Positions 9,801-18,240 of a DNA stretch of 64,000 nt are shown here, piece after piece. The stretch comes from Xanthomonas campestris pv. badrii. Lineage in GTDB: Bacteria; Pseudomonadota; Gammaproteobacteria; Xanthomonadales; Xanthomonadaceae. The notes under the pieces are model-generated. The model searched no databases, was not told the origin of the DNA, and saw only the letters and a program-made list of their open reading frames with translations. The first letter of the stretch is position 1, and each line of letters begins with the position of its first letter. The stretch lies in assembly GCF_012848175.1 (NCBI RefSeq), contig NZ_CP051651.1, positions 4,227,501 to 4,291,500 of the forward strand, read 5' to 3'. A program made the translations under genes and the position numbers.

Positions 9801-10306
9801 GCCATCAGCAGCGCCACGTACAGCGCCGGATCGGCAAAAATGCCGCGCCCGGCACTGCTATGCCCGGTCAACACCTCCAGGCTCATCGCCACCGCTTTGT
9901 ACTGCAGGGCCAGATACGGAACGATGCCGACCAGCGCGATCACCGCCACCAGCGCCGCCAGCCGGCGCGAGCGGCCGTAGCGCGAGGAGATGAAATCGGC
10001 GATGGACACGGTGTTTTCGGCGCGCGCGATCAGCGCCAGGCGCTCGATGATGCGCCAGCCGAACAGCAGCAACAGCAGCGGCCCCAGGTAGATCGGCAGA
10101 TAACCGATGCCGTTGCGCACCGCCGAGCCCACCGCGCCGTAGAACGTCCACGACGAGCAGTACACCGCCAGTGCCAGGCTATAGACCGCCGGCCGCAGCC
10201 ACGGCCGCTCCGGATACATCGGCCGGCGATCGCCCCACCACGCCACCCCGAACAGCAGCGCGGCATAGCCCACGGAGACCAGCAGCAGGATCCAGCTCGA
10301 GACCAA
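6857..10306 (-). CDS. Hybrid sensor histidine kinase with a sodium/solute-symporter N-terminal domain
   Basis: This 1149-residue inner-membrane protein has, in order, an SSS (SLC5-like) domain of about 12-13 helices (residues ~1-490), a linker, a PAS domain (about 680-760, QLFGYPDGMLYVGRPVADL), a HisKA domain with His793 in FLAAISHDVLQPL, an HATPase domain (DTGPGIPEHHMRQIFEEF, GLGLGLSICQRISRL), and a C-terminal receiver with Asp1078 (LMLVDYHL) and the conserved TKPVKP lysine. The architecture resembles CrbS/NahK-type kinases, where the symporter part may sense or carry a small organic acid. The start codon is TTG at 10306, preceded by AGGAA at a good distance; no ATG or GTG fits. No separate response regulator is adjacent. 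Confidence 0.9.
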   Translation of the reverse strand: MVSSWILLLVSVGYAALLFGVAWWGDRRPMYPERPWLRPAVYSLALAVYCSSWTFYGAVGSAVRNGIGYLPIYLGPLLLLLFGWRIIERLALIARAENTVSIADFISSRYGRSRRLAALVAVIALVGIVPYLALQYKAVAMSLEVLTGHSSAGRGIFADPALYVALLMALFATLFGTRQVDATEHHHGMMLAIALESVIKLVAIVAVGLFAWLWLSDHQLHIADSARTLFEHTPSVGFISQTLLSFLAVICLPRQFHVAVVECSDVGDIRRARWLFGAYLVIISAMVVPIASAGIALFGKGSAVVDDAMVLALPLSQGNTVLALVAYVGGFSAATGMVIVASIALATMVSNDLVMPVLLRRRVSANARAAVASRVLWIRRVAILLLALVAYGYHRSVANDTTLAAYGLMAFAAVAQFAPGVIGGLYWRGASRKGVETGMVLGFMTWIYTLLLPAATRAGWLQPQWLVDGPFGIAWLQPQQLFGMRGWDPLAHGTFWSLLINVGAMMLVSARWRPGVDERLRAAPFLDPYAQRPAVAGEWPGHVRVGDLQALAERVVGERHARRAFVEQAQLLERELQPMAVADRAWVQFTERLLAASIGAASARLVLTSLLRGSGMELGEVVAVLDEAGQELRFNREILSTTLENISAAVSVVDPEMRLTAWNRRYQQLFGYPDGMLYVGRPVADLIRYNAERGELGEGDIEDQIDRRIRHMRAGSPHVFERTRSDGKVIEMRGQALPGGGYVTSYNDITDYKRAERALLDANENLEQRVADRSREAELAQQSKTRFLAAISHDVLQPLNAARLFASALRESHQNNEEQRHLAERVDASLRAAEELLDGLLDVSRLDAGGLRPTVEDLDASALMHELAAQYAPVAASRGLRLQVHSRPIWVRSDRRLLRRVMQNFLANALRYTRQGRIVLGMRGRGTHVELQVWDTGPGIPEHHMRQIFEEFRRYQQPFDWGEQGLGLGLSICQRISRLLDHDLSARSQVGRGSMFSILLPRVAPVPVAPLLPAPAARALSSDDSLAGLRVLCVDNDREILDGMRALLGRWQVEVITASTVDQALDCARRQPDLMLVDYHLHDRLDGLDTLDALQAAAPSPIAGALLTADGRDELKQLARERGYRLLTKPVKPASLRAFLSAYHDAKTR

Positions 10307-10352
10307 GGGGCGTTCCTAGGAGGCGCGATGCGAGCCTGGGAGTTTACGCAGT

Positions 10353-10378
10353 GGGATTGGGGATTGGGGATTGGGGAT
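10353..10378. repeat. GGGATTG heptamer tandem repeat
   Basis: Three full GGGATTG units and a partial fourth lie just upstream of the kinase gene's start region. A degenerate relative (GGGGATTGGGGTTGGGAG) occurs near 50022 upstream of ttcA. It is a short unstable-looking intergenic repeat. Confidence 0.7.
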
Positions 10379-10453
10379 CTTGCCGGAGTGTGTGATGGAG
10401 GGTGAGGCTCTTCGGCAGCTTCTGGCGGTGGACATGAGGCCGAAGGTCAAACG

Positions 10454-10614
10454 CCCCCCATCCGCCCTTCGGGCACCTTCCCCCGCACGCGGGAGAAGGG
10501 ACCGCGGTTGCGGTGTGTGTGCCACATGCGCCTGTTGCATCGTCGGCGGCGCAGCCGATGTTCGCCCTCCCCTCTCCCGCCTGCGGGAGAGGGTGCCCGA
10601 AGGGCGGGTGAGGG
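10454..10614. repeat. Inverted pair of dispersed palindromic repeats
   Basis: One copy (10454-10500, ATCCGCCCTTCGGGCACC then CCCCGCACGCGGG) faces an opposite-oriented copy (10565-10614, CCTCTCCCGCCTGCGGGAG then GTGCCCGAAGGGCGGGTGAGG). Together they could fold into one large stem. They fill most of the 319-bp space between the kinase gene start and the end of the GH94 gene; nothing else was recognised there. Confidence 0.8.
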
Positions 10615-10625
10615 CCGCGGACCGC

Positions 10626-13025
10626 TCAGCCCGGCAGGCGCACCTGCACCCGATACACCTGGCCGGCGGTCACCGCGTGCACGCGCTGGTCGGCGCAGAC
10701 CACGCCATCCACCAGCACCTCCATCGCCACGCGTCCGGGCTCGCGCTGCAGCTGCACCTCGAACTGCGCGCCGCGGAACTGGCGCGTCACCTGCGCCTGC
10801 GGCCAGTGCGACGGCAGCTGCGGGCGGATCGCCAGCGCATCGCCCTCGCCGACCAGGCCGAACAGGCCCTCCAGCACGCAGCGATAGACCCAGGCCACCG
10901 TGCCGGTATTGAACAGCTGGCTCGAGCGCCCGGCGGTGCGCGGGTATTGATGCCAGGCGCCACGGTAGTAGTTGGGCAGCGACACCGGCAGATGGCCGCG
11001 CTGCAGGACATCCTCGCGGGTCGGGCCGGGCAGCAGCGCGCGCAGAATCTCCCAGGCGCGGTCGGATTCGCCGATCTGGTACAGGCTGTACAGATAGAAC
11101 GCCGCCGCATGGTTGTACACCGCGCCGTTCTCCGCCGCGCCCGGCCACTTCTGGGTCAGGCGGCCCACGTCGTCGCGCATGTGCGTATAGGCCGGCGCCA
11201 GCATCACCGGGCCGTACGGCGTGTGCAACTGCTCGCGCACCGCCTCCAGCAGCGCTGCGCGTTGCTGCGCATCGGCAGTGCCGGCCAGCAACGCGAAGCT
11301 CTGCGGGTTGAGGTAGATGCGGCCCTCCACGTCATCGGCGATACCGAACCGCACGCCGTCGTCGGTGATGCCGCGCGCATACCAGTTGCCGTCCCACAGC
11401 TCGCGGTTGGCATCGGCGTTGACGGTGCCGACCGCTTCGCCGAAGGTCTGTGCCTGCGCGCTGCGGCCATGCGCAGCGCAAATGTCCGACCACAGCCGCA
11501 ACGCATAGGCAGTGGCCACGGTCAGCCAGCCGGACACGCCCTTGCCGCGCCAGCCCACCATGTTCATCGGGTCGTTCCAGTCGCCTTGCGCGATGAAACT
11601 CAGGCCGCGCGCGTCGCGTGCATCCAGCAGCCACTGCATCGCCGCATCCAGCCGCTCGGCCACACGCAGACGCTGCCCGTCATGGGTCTGCACGATCGCA
11701 TCCAGGATGCTGGCATCGCCGGTTTCGGCCAGGTACGCGCTCAGGAACATCGGTAACCACACGCAGTGGTCGGTATGCGGCACCTGGTTGATGTATTTCA
11801 GCTCGGCACCTTCCACCAGCAGGATGCCGTCCGGCATCGCGCCGCTGGGCTCCTGCTGCGACAAGGCATGCAGCAGCGCCGCTCGCGCGGTGGCCGGCTG
11901 CAGATAGGCCATGCCCATGTGGTCCTGCAGATAATTGCGGGTCTGCGGATCGGTGGTCAGGCGGTTGACGTCGCCGTGGTAGAACACCTGCCGCGGCAAC
12001 CAGTGGTTGACCAGGTTGTCCAGCGCCGCATCCGGCGTGGCGATCTGGATGCAGCCGCGCCCGCCCTGCATGTACTGCGCGTAATCGCGCGCAGCGGCGG
12101 CAAAGCCGTCCTGGGACAGATAGCGCGCGCGCAGCGCGGCGATCTCCGCATCGTCCTTGGCCGGCCCGAACGCGAAGCGGTACACGCTGGCTGCCTCCGG
12201 CTCCAGCTGCAGGCGATATTGCAGCGCAGCCGCAGGCGTTTCGTAATGCGCCTCGTGGTTGCCCAGCTGCTCGGCCTGGATCGCCGACGGCGCATGCAAC
12301 CCGCCCTCGCCTTCGAAGGCCAGCTGCTGCGCCTCCCAGGCCACCGGTGGCTGTTCGTGCAGCAGGAAGGTGCAGTCCTTGAAATCGCGCTGGCGAAAGT
12401 AGTCGTCGATCTTCTGGTACGGCGCCACGCTGCGGCAGACGACGCCGCCCAGCGCCGGCTCGTAGCCGCCGGCCTGGTGCATCCACGACATGTAGCCGAC
12501 CGGGAAGTACGCATACAGGCTCAAGCGCCGCGCGCGCCCGGAGACGTTATGCACGCGGCATTCCCACAACTCCACCGCATCGTCGGTGGGCAGGGCCACG
12601 CACAGTTCCACCACGATGCCGTCATGGCGCACGCGCCACCGCACATCGTGCTTGCCGGCGGAGAATTCGAACGCCTGCGGCTGCGCGCGCACCGGTTCGT
12701 GCGGCACCGAATACAGCGCCCCGCTGTCTTCGTCCTTGAGATAGAAGAAACGCCCGGGATGGTGCGCGTAATACGGCTGCTCCGGCATCATGAAGTTGCG
12801 CGCTTCCAGCATCGGTGCATGCGCATACTTCGATGGCTCCGGCTGCATGAACTGGCCGGTGGCGTAGCCGCGGCAGGTGAGCTGCAGCATCATGCGGCGG
12901 TTCCACAGGAACCCGCCGGCATTGGGCATGGCGGTGGGGCTGTAGAGCGCGTAGCGCGCGCCGTCGGCGCTGGGTGCCAGCAAGGTGGACAGATCGTCGG
13001 AAGCAGCAAGAGGCATTGCAGACAC
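10626..13025 (-). CDS. GH94 phosphorylase, probable cellobionic acid phosphorylase
   Basis: This 799-residue protein lacks a signal peptide and carries a GH94 N-terminal beta-sandwich, helical linker, (alpha/alpha)6 barrel and C-terminal beta region. The catalytic motif GDWNDP is at residues 481-486, with Asp482 and Asp485. It would split a beta-1,4-linked glucosyl unit with phosphate to give alpha-glucose 1-phosphate. I recall that an X. campestris GH94 protein was shown to act on cellobionic acid (glucosyl-gluconate). The flanking gluconokinase, which would take the gluconate product, supports that call over plain cellobiose phosphorylase. The GTG at 13025 lies 2 bases after the transporter stop with AGGAG upstream; an ATG at 13016 is a less well placed alternative. 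Confidence 0.88.
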   Translation of the reverse strand: MSAMPLAASDDLSTLLAPSADGARYALYSPTAMPNAGGFLWNRRMMLQLTCRGYATGQFMQPEPSKYAHAPMLEARNFMMPEQPYYAHHPGRFFYLKDEDSGALYSVPHEPVRAQPQAFEFSAGKHDVRWRVRHDGIVVELCVALPTDDAVELWECRVHNVSGRARRLSLYAYFPVGYMSWMHQAGGYEPALGGVVCRSVAPYQKIDDYFRQRDFKDCTFLLHEQPPVAWEAQQLAFEGEGGLHAPSAIQAEQLGNHEAHYETPAAALQYRLQLEPEAASVYRFAFGPAKDDAEIAALRARYLSQDGFAAAARDYAQYMQGGRGCIQIATPDAALDNLVNHWLPRQVFYHGDVNRLTTDPQTRNYLQDHMGMAYLQPATARAALLHALSQQEPSGAMPDGILLVEGAELKYINQVPHTDHCVWLPMFLSAYLAETGDASILDAIVQTHDGQRLRVAERLDAAMQWLLDARDARGLSFIAQGDWNDPMNMVGWRGKGVSGWLTVATAYALRLWSDICAAHGRSAQAQTFGEAVGTVNADANRELWDGNWYARGITDDGVRFGIADDVEGRIYLNPQSFALLAGTADAQQRAALLEAVREQLHTPYGPVMLAPAYTHMRDDVGRLTQKWPGAAENGAVYNHAAAFYLYSLYQIGESDRAWEILRALLPGPTREDVLQRGHLPVSLPNYYRGAWHQYPRTAGRSSQLFNTGTVAWVYRCVLEGLFGLVGEGDALAIRPQLPSHWPQAQVTRQFRGAQFEVQLQREPGRVAMEVLVDGVVCADQRVHAVTAGQVYRVQVRLPG

Positions 13026-13027
13026 GG

Positions 13028-14410
13028 TCAGAGGTGCTCCTGTTCGTCGCGCTTGCGCGCGGCCAGTTCATGCTGGATGCGACGCAGCAACGCCTCGTCC
13101 AGCGGATAAAAACGCATGGTCCATGCCGCCAGCAGGGCGATGACACCGGGAATCACCGTCAGCAGCAGCACGATGCCGGTCAACGACCCGCTGGACTGCG
13201 CACTGTTGGCGACATAGCCCATGCCGGCCAGCACCCAGGCGATGCCGGCCGAGGCGAGCGCGCCACCCAGCTTTTGCGAAAATGTCGCCGCCGCGAATGT
13301 CATCGCGGTCGCACGCCGGCCGGTGCGCCACTCGGTGTAGTCGGCGCTGTCGGCATACATCGAAAACGCCAGCGGCGACTTCGGCCCCAGTGCCAGCCCG
13401 ATCAAGATGTTCAACACGAAGATGGCCCACACCGCATCGGCAGGCACGAAGAACATCGCACAGCTCAGCAGGCCAACAATGGCCATCAGCCCGCACATCA
13501 GCTGGCGCTTGTCCCAGTGCCGTGTCAGCAGCGGCGTGATTGCTGCGCCAACACCCAGCGCCACCGAATAGCAGCCCAGGAACAAGCCGACCAGATCCGG
13601 CCGTTGCACGTAATACTTGAGGTAGTACACCCCCGCACCGCCGCGCATGGTGATGGTGATCATGATGATCAGCGACAGCACGAACAGCACGCACCACGGC
13701 TTGTTCTGCAGCAGATCGGCGATGTCGCGGCGCACCGGCGTGCGCTGTTGCGGCGGCGGCTGCACGCGCTCGCGCGTGGTCAGGGCCACGCTGACAAACA
13801 GCGCCACCGCAATGGCGCCATACAGCATCATCGTGCGCTGCCATCCCAGCGCATCGTTGCCGTCGCCGAACCAGCGCACCAGATCCATCGTGAAGTAATT
13901 GACCAGCGTGGTCCCTGCAAACGCGCCGATGAAACGCAGGCTGATCAGACCGGTGCGCTGCTTGCTGTCGGCGGTGATCACGCCCGAGAGCGCCGAATAG
14001 GGAATGCTCACCACGGTGTAGGCCAGCATCATCACCAGGAAGCTGAGCGTGGCCCACCACATGCGCCCGTGTTGATCCAGGTCCGGGGTGGTGTAGGCCA
14101 CCACTCCCGTCACCGCCATCGGCACCGCACCCCACAGCAGATACGGGCGGAATTTGCCCCAGCGGCTGCGCGTGCGGTCGGCGATCGCCCCCATCGCCGG
14201 GTCGGCGATCGCATCGGCGATCTTGGTCAGCAGGATCATCGTGCCCACGGCCGCGGCCGGCAGATGCATGGTGTCGGTATAGAAGATCAGCAGGAACGCG
14301 GAGATGTTGGCCCAATACAGATTCAGGCCCAGATCGCCGGCGCCGTAGCCCAGCTTTTCGCGCCAGCGCAGGCGTGCCGAGGCAGGAGACGGTGCGGGTG
14401 TTGACGTCAT
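13028..14410 (-). CDS. GPH-family sugar:cation symporter
   Basis: The predicted protein has 460 residues and about 12 helices. It shows the glycoside-pentoside-hexuronide family pattern, with an early [14 protein letters not shown] segment, the [20 protein letters not shown] loop and the central [12 protein letters not shown] loop. It would import the disaccharide or aldobionate used by the GH94 enzyme, 2 bases downstream in the same operon. The ATG at 14410 follows AAGGTCACCCG and is preferred to a longer upstream start. The substrate is inferred from the neighbours. The gluconokinase gene is divergent from it across a 157-bp spacer. Confidence 0.9.
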   Translation of the reverse strand: MTSTPAPSPASARLRWREKLGYGAGDLGLNLYWANISAFLLIFYTDTMHLPAAAVGTMILLTKIADAIADPAMGAIADRTRSRWGKFRPYLLWGAVPMAVTGVVAYTTPDLDQHGRMWWATLSFLVMMLAYTVVSIPYSALSGVITADSKQRTGLISLRFIGAFAGTTLVNYFTMDLVRWFGDGNDALGWQRTMMLYGAIAVALFVSVALTTRERVQPPPQQRTPVRRDIADLLQNKPWCVLFVLSLIIMITITMRGGAGVYYLKYYVQRPDLVGLFLGCYSVALGVGAAITPLLTRHWDKRQLMCGLMAIVGLLSCAMFFVPADAVWAIFVLNILIGLALGPKSPLAFSMYADSADYTEWRTGRRATAMTFAAATFSQKLGGALASAGIAWVLAGMGYVANSAQSSGSLTGIVLLLTVIPGVIALLAAWTMRFYPLDEALLRRIQHELAARKRDEQEHL

Positions 14411-14567
14411 CGGGTGACCTTCGGATGCGTTGTACCCGGCCGGTCGCGCCGTTACGCTGGGCGCCCGCTCACCTGGCAAGGAGCGCCGACGCTACACCAC
14501 GCATCGGCTGCCGCCAACGTGAAATCCGCTCAAATGCCGAATCGATCCGGAGATATAACCTGACGTG

Positions 14568-15155
14568 ATGGACACCGCCGTCCCCACCACGCCCGCGTCC
14601 GCTTCGCCCCTGGCCATCGTGGTGATGGGCGTGTCGGGCAGCGGCAAGACCACCATCGCGCAGGCACTGGCCGCACACTACGGCTTCCGTTTCCTGGATG
14701 CCGACGACTATCACAGCGTAGCCGCGCGCGCGCAGATGGCCGCCGGCCAGCCGCTCACCGACGCCATGCGGGTGCCGTGGGTGGAACTGCTGGCCGCCAC
14801 CCTGCGCGCGTGCGTGCAGGCCGGCGAATCGGTGGTGCTGGCGTTCTCCGGATTGCGCCACACCCATCGCCAATTGCTGCGCAGCAGCGGCGTGCCGATG
14901 CGCTTCGTGTTCCTGCATGCCGCGCCGCACGTCATCGCTGCACGCCTGGGGGCGCGTGCCGGCCACTTCATGCCCCCGAGCCTGCTCGACAGCCAGCTGC
15001 AGACGCTGGAACTGCCGCTGGACGAAGCAGACGTGGTGTCGGTGGACGTGGATGCCAGCGTGCCCGAGGTGGTGCACGATGCGATCGCGCAACTGGCGCT
15101 GATCGACACGGCAGCAGCCAACGCCGGCACACCCTCGTTGCCTAGCGCGCCCTAG
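14568..15155 (+). CDS. gntK: Gluconokinase
   Basis: This 195-residue P-loop kinase has the Walker A motif GVSGSGKTT at residues 21-29, followed by the gluconokinase signature FLDADDYH and a GQPLTDAMRVPWVELL segment (usually LxDxDRxPWL in GntK). It phosphorylates D-gluconate to 6-phosphogluconate, feeding the Entner-Doudoroff and pentose phosphate routes. It is divergent from the GPH transporter and GH94 phosphorylase; gluconate is the second product expected from cellobionate phosphorolysis, so the three form a coherent pathway. The start could be the ATG at 14568 or the overlapping GTG at 14565; a GGAG lies about 15 bases upstream of either. Confidence 0.92.
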   Translation: MDTAVPTTPASASPLAIVVMGVSGSGKTTIAQALAAHYGFRFLDADDYHSVAARAQMAAGQPLTDAMRVPWVELLAATLRACVQAGESVVLAFSGLRHTHRQLLRSSGVPMRFVFLHAAPHVIAARLGARAGHFMPPSLLDSQLQTLELPLDEADVVSVDVDASVPEVVHDAIAQLALIDTAAANAGTPSLPSAP

Positions 15156-15679
15156 CGGCGCCGCCATGGCAGCGCAATCGCCAGCACGCTCACCACCAGT
15201 CACGCAGCACGCGCCGATAGCGTGTCGCGGCGCGCGTGCGGCAACGGCGCCTCGCCAGCACTGTCGGGCAAGGCATGTGCACCGGTTTCCAGGTCGGCCA
15301 ATCGGCACGGGCCTGCGCCCGTGGCGGGCCTCCTGCAAAGATATGGGCGGCACTGCATCGCCGATACCACACAAGGTGGCGCAAAATGTCCTGGTTACTT
15401 TTTGCAAACCCATGATTTGCGCCGAAATCAGCCGCGTTCTGGCTGAATCATTTTTCCTATCGCGCCAACGCCAGATAGTGATGGATCATCACGATTTGCG
15501 CGATTAACGCACATGCTGAACGCAAATTTTTCGACTTGGTCATACCAGATCCAGGCGGACCCAACCGCTCTCTGAATGCAGGCGCGCACCGATGTTGCAG
15601 GGTCATTCTGATCGGCGATCTTCGCTACGCAGATCTCGGGGGGGATCCAGCGCTTCCTTCCATCAATGGATACGCCGTG
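15156..15679 (+). promoter_or_regulatory. Long leader with repeated TTTGCG motifs upstream of the quinoprotein gene
   Basis: No gene was found in these 524 bases. Four TTTGCG cores occur in mixed orientation at about 15380, 15416, 15495 and 15520, two of them as GATTTGCGC (15414-15422 and 15493-15501), and the last two form an inverted pair (ATTTGCG with CGCAAAT). The stretch 15391-15530 is more AT-rich than its surroundings, as expected of a promoter region. Confidence 0.4.
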
Positions 15680-17410
15680 ATGACCAACTCCAATCGCCGT
15701 TTACGGTTACGCAGTTTGACGCTCATTCCTTGCCTGCTCGCCAGCGCAGTGGCCTTTGCCCAGTCTGGCGCCACCAGCGCGCAGGCGCCGGTGTCGTCCC
15801 TGGACGCCCAGGCGTTCGCGCGCTCCGGCCAGGTCTGGCGCAGCTTCGGCAACGCCCTGCCCTTCGCCAGCCCTACCAACTGGCCGATCGCCGGCGGTGG
15901 CTATCTGAATCAGCGCTTCGCGCCGGGCGAGTGGAAGATCAACCGCAGCACCGTCAGCACCCTCAAGCCGGCCTGGACCCTGACCACCACCGGCGACATC
16001 TCGGCCACGCCCAGCATCGAGGGCGGCACGCTGTACGTGCCCGACTGGGGCGGCACGCTGTATAGCGTGGACACCCAGACCGGCAAGCCCAATTGGCAGG
16101 CCAAGCTGTCCGATTACACCGGCAAGAGCACCTCGCTCTCGCGTACCACCCCTGCCATCACTGCCAACAGCATCATCGTGGGCGACATGGCCGGCGGCAC
16201 CGTGCTGGCCCTGGACAAGAAGACCGGCAAGCTGCTGTGGAAGAGCGAGGTCGAAACCAATCCGCAGGCCCAGATCACCTCCTCGCCGGTGGTCTACGGC
16301 AACCGCGTGTACCTGGGCGTGTCGTCCAGGGACTATGAAAGTCTTGATCCGACCCATCGGTTCTCGTTCCGCGGCAGCGTGGTGGCGCTGGATCTGAACA
16401 CCGGCAAGAAGGTGTGGCAGTTCTACAACGCGCCCGAGGGCTATACCGGCGCCTCGACCTGGGGCCAGGTTGCCGTCGATCCCATCGCCCGCCGCATCTA
16501 TTTCGGCACCGGCAACAACTACAACGTTCCCGCCAGCGTGGGGACCTGCGTGTCCAACGCACGCGCCTACCGCGGCAGCGAGTTGACCGTGCAGGATGAG
16601 CTCAACTGCATGGCGCCGGACAACTACGTCGACTCGGTGATCTCGCTGAATCTGGACACCGGCAAGCTGGTCTGGGCCAACCGCAATCAGGGCTACGATG
16701 CCTGGAACCTGTCCTGCATCCTCGCTCCCGACAATGGCCTGTGCCCCAACACCCAGGCGAGCAATCTGACCGGGCCCGATTACGACTTCGGCGGCGCAGG
16801 CATCAACCTGTTCTCCGTGCAGCGCGAGGGCAAGCTGCAGCAATTGGTGGGTGCCGGCCAGAAGAGCGGCATCTACTGGGCCTTCGACGCCAAGACCGGC
16901 GCCAGGGTGTGGTCCACGCAGGTCGGCCCGGGCGGCACCACCGGCGGCATCGAGTGGGGCGCGGCATTCGACCCCTACAAGTCGCGCGTGTATGTGGGCA
17001 TCAACAACAATTTGAATACCCCGTACACACTGGCGCCGGGCAATACCGTCAGCCATAACGGCGGCTCGTGGGCAGCATTGGATGCGGCCACCGGCCGGAT
17101 CCTGTGGCAGGTCAAGGCGCCGGGCATCAACCCGGTCAACCCGGCCGTACCGGCTGGTGCCCAGGGACCGATCAGCGTGTCGCCCAACCTGCTGTTTGCC
17201 GGCTCCATGGCAGGCAACATGGTGGCCCTGGACAGCGATACCGGCGCCACGGTCTGGAACTACAAGGCCACCGGCTCGGTGATGAGCGCGCCTTCGATCG
17301 TCGACGGTGCGCTGTACTGGGGCTCGGGCTATGCACGCAACAACTTCGGCGTTGCAGCCACGGCCAACCAGTTGATCAAGTTCGTGCCCGACACCGCTGC
17401 GGGCAAGTAG
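15680..17410 (+). CDS. Secreted PQQ-dependent dehydrogenase-like beta-propeller protein
   Basis: The predicted protein has 576 residues. An N-terminal signal peptide (basic RRLRLRS, then a hydrophobic stretch ending VAFAQS) predicts export to the periplasm. The mature part has repeated PQQ-propeller blades of the form VxALDxxTGKxxW, for example VLALDKKTGKLLW, VVALDLNTGKKVW and MVALDSDTGATVW. The size and blades resemble polyvinyl-alcohol-dehydrogenase-type quinoproteins. No CxxCH haem motif is present, so electrons would have to leave by a separate carrier. It is on the same strand as gluconokinase but 524 bases away, so probably separately transcribed. The ATG at 15680 was chosen for its signal peptide; the substrate is unknown. 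Confidence 0.82.
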   Translation: MTNSNRRLRLRSLTLIPCLLASAVAFAQSGATSAQAPVSSLDAQAFARSGQVWRSFGNALPFASPTNWPIAGGGYLNQRFAPGEWKINRSTVSTLKPAWTLTTTGDISATPSIEGGTLYVPDWGGTLYSVDTQTGKPNWQAKLSDYTGKSTSLSRTTPAITANSIIVGDMAGGTVLALDKKTGKLLWKSEVETNPQAQITSSPVVYGNRVYLGVSSRDYESLDPTHRFSFRGSVVALDLNTGKKVWQFYNAPEGYTGASTWGQVAVDPIARRIYFGTGNNYNVPASVGTCVSNARAYRGSELTVQDELNCMAPDNYVDSVISLNLDTGKLVWANRNQGYDAWNLSCILAPDNGLCPNTQASNLTGPDYDFGGAGINLFSVQREGKLQQLVGAGQKSGIYWAFDAKTGARVWSTQVGPGGTTGGIEWGAAFDPYKSRVYVGINNNLNTPYTLAPGNTVSHNGGSWAALDAATGRILWQVKAPGINPVNPAVPAGAQGPISVSPNLLFAGSMAGNMVALDSDTGATVWNYKATGSVMSAPSIVDGALYWGSGYARNNFGVAATANQLIKFVPDTAAGK

Positions 17411-17462
17411 CGCTCACCCCATGTGATCTGCGTGCCGCATGACGCGCAGCCACAGCATCACG

Positions 17463-17486
17463 CGACGCCACCTTCCGGTGGCGTCG
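17463..17486 (+). terminator. Hairpin after the quinoprotein gene
   Basis: A 10-bp stem CGACGCCACC / GGTGGCGTCG with a TTCC loop lies 52 bases after the stop. The following TCGTGTC is a weak T-run, so termination here is likely but not certain. Confidence 0.5.
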
Positions 17487-17572
17487 TCGTGTCTGCGGTA
17501 GTCCTTCCGTTGTGCACACGCACGCGCGGCTCGTCATCGCCCCCGCTGCTTGGCGCTTTGCGATAGCGGCTG

Positions 17573-17800
17573 TTATAGACGCGTCACCTGGCACAGCCGG
17601 ATCTGTCCGGCCTCCAGTCCATGCGCCTCAGCCGCACGGCGGCGCAAGGCCCAGACCAGGTCCGCCGCATCCAGCGCGCCATCGGCGGGCACTTCCACGC
17701 TGTGGGCCAGTTGCCCCCACAGCACCGGCCGACCATCGCAATACCCCTCGTAGTCGGCGAAGTAATGCAGCTGGCGCCGCTCAGGTACCGACGTGGACAT
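17573..17800 (-). CDS. Small hypothetical protein, last gene of the dehydroquinase-like operon
   Basis: The predicted protein has 75 residues, starts MSTSVPERRQLHYF and has no signal peptide or membrane segment. I do not recognise a family. It begins 20 bases inside the end of the preceding dehydroquinase-like gene (17781-18230), which suggests translational coupling. It ends with TAA. Composition (acidic middle, Arg-rich helix AALRRRAAEAH-like region) suggests a small folded alpha/beta protein. Its support is gene order and overlap only. Confidence 0.55.
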   Translation of the reverse strand: MSTSVPERRQLHYFADYEGYCDGRPVLWGQLAHSVEVPADGALDAADLVWALRRRAAEAHGLEAGQIRLCQVTRL

Positions 17801-18230
17801 CGCCCTGGATCTCCGTGCAGCCCAGATGTTCCAACGCGATTTCCAGCCCGAGCAGATAGCTCTGCGCGCAATAGCCGCGCACCGTGGCCACCCGCTGCTT
17901 AAAGCCATCCGGCAGGCAGCGTTCCGGCCGGTCCACGCTGTCATCGTGGGCCTCCACGAACGGATACGGCAATGCGCCGAGCACACGATGCAGGCGCGGG
18001 CTGTCCACGCAGCTGCCCGGATCGATCAGCGCGATCTCCATCCGCGCCTGACCGGCCACGCGCAAGGCATCCAGCAATTCCTGCTCCGAGCCACAGGCCC
18101 GCAGCGCCACCGTCTTGCCTGCATCGCCGGCGCATTGCACCAGCTGGCGGATCACCGCCCGCGGCAACGGCCGCGGCCCACGCACCAACGGCAGCGATGC
18201 CTCCGGCCCACGCACGATCATGATCGACAT
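17781..18230 (-). CDS. Degenerate type II 3-dehydroquinate dehydratase-like protein
   Basis: The 149 residues match the length of AroQ. By eye the order of AroQ elements is kept: MSIMIVRGPEA (AroQ LLVLHGPNLN), EQELLDALRVA (ELIDRIHAA), IALIDPGSCVDSPRLHRVL (ILINPAAFTHTSVALRDAL), YPFVEAHDDS (IPFIEVHLSN) and VRGYCAQSYLLGLEIALEHL (ICGLGATGYRLALESALEQL). The flexible lid with the catalytic Tyr and Arg (RREPExYG in AroQ) is absent, although the His of the EVH motif is retained as EAH. I infer a non-catalytic or altered relative, not a shikimate enzyme. It is the middle gene of a minus-strand trio, 10 bases after its paralogue. Confidence 0.7.
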   Translation of the reverse strand: MSIMIVRGPEASLPLVRGPRPLPRAVIRQLVQCAGDAGKTVALRACGSEQELLDALRVAGQARMEIALIDPGSCVDSPRLHRVLGALPYPFVEAHDDSVDRPERCLPDGFKQRVATVRGYCAQSYLLGLEIALEHLGCTEIQGDVHVGT

Positions 18231-18240
18231 GGCGGCGTCC

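Noticed and set aside
6758..10405. Very long open frame antisense to the sensor kinase gene
   Set aside because: It mirrors the codon structure of the kinase, is rich in His, Arg and Gln as expected of an antisense frame at high GC, and has no recognisable domain.
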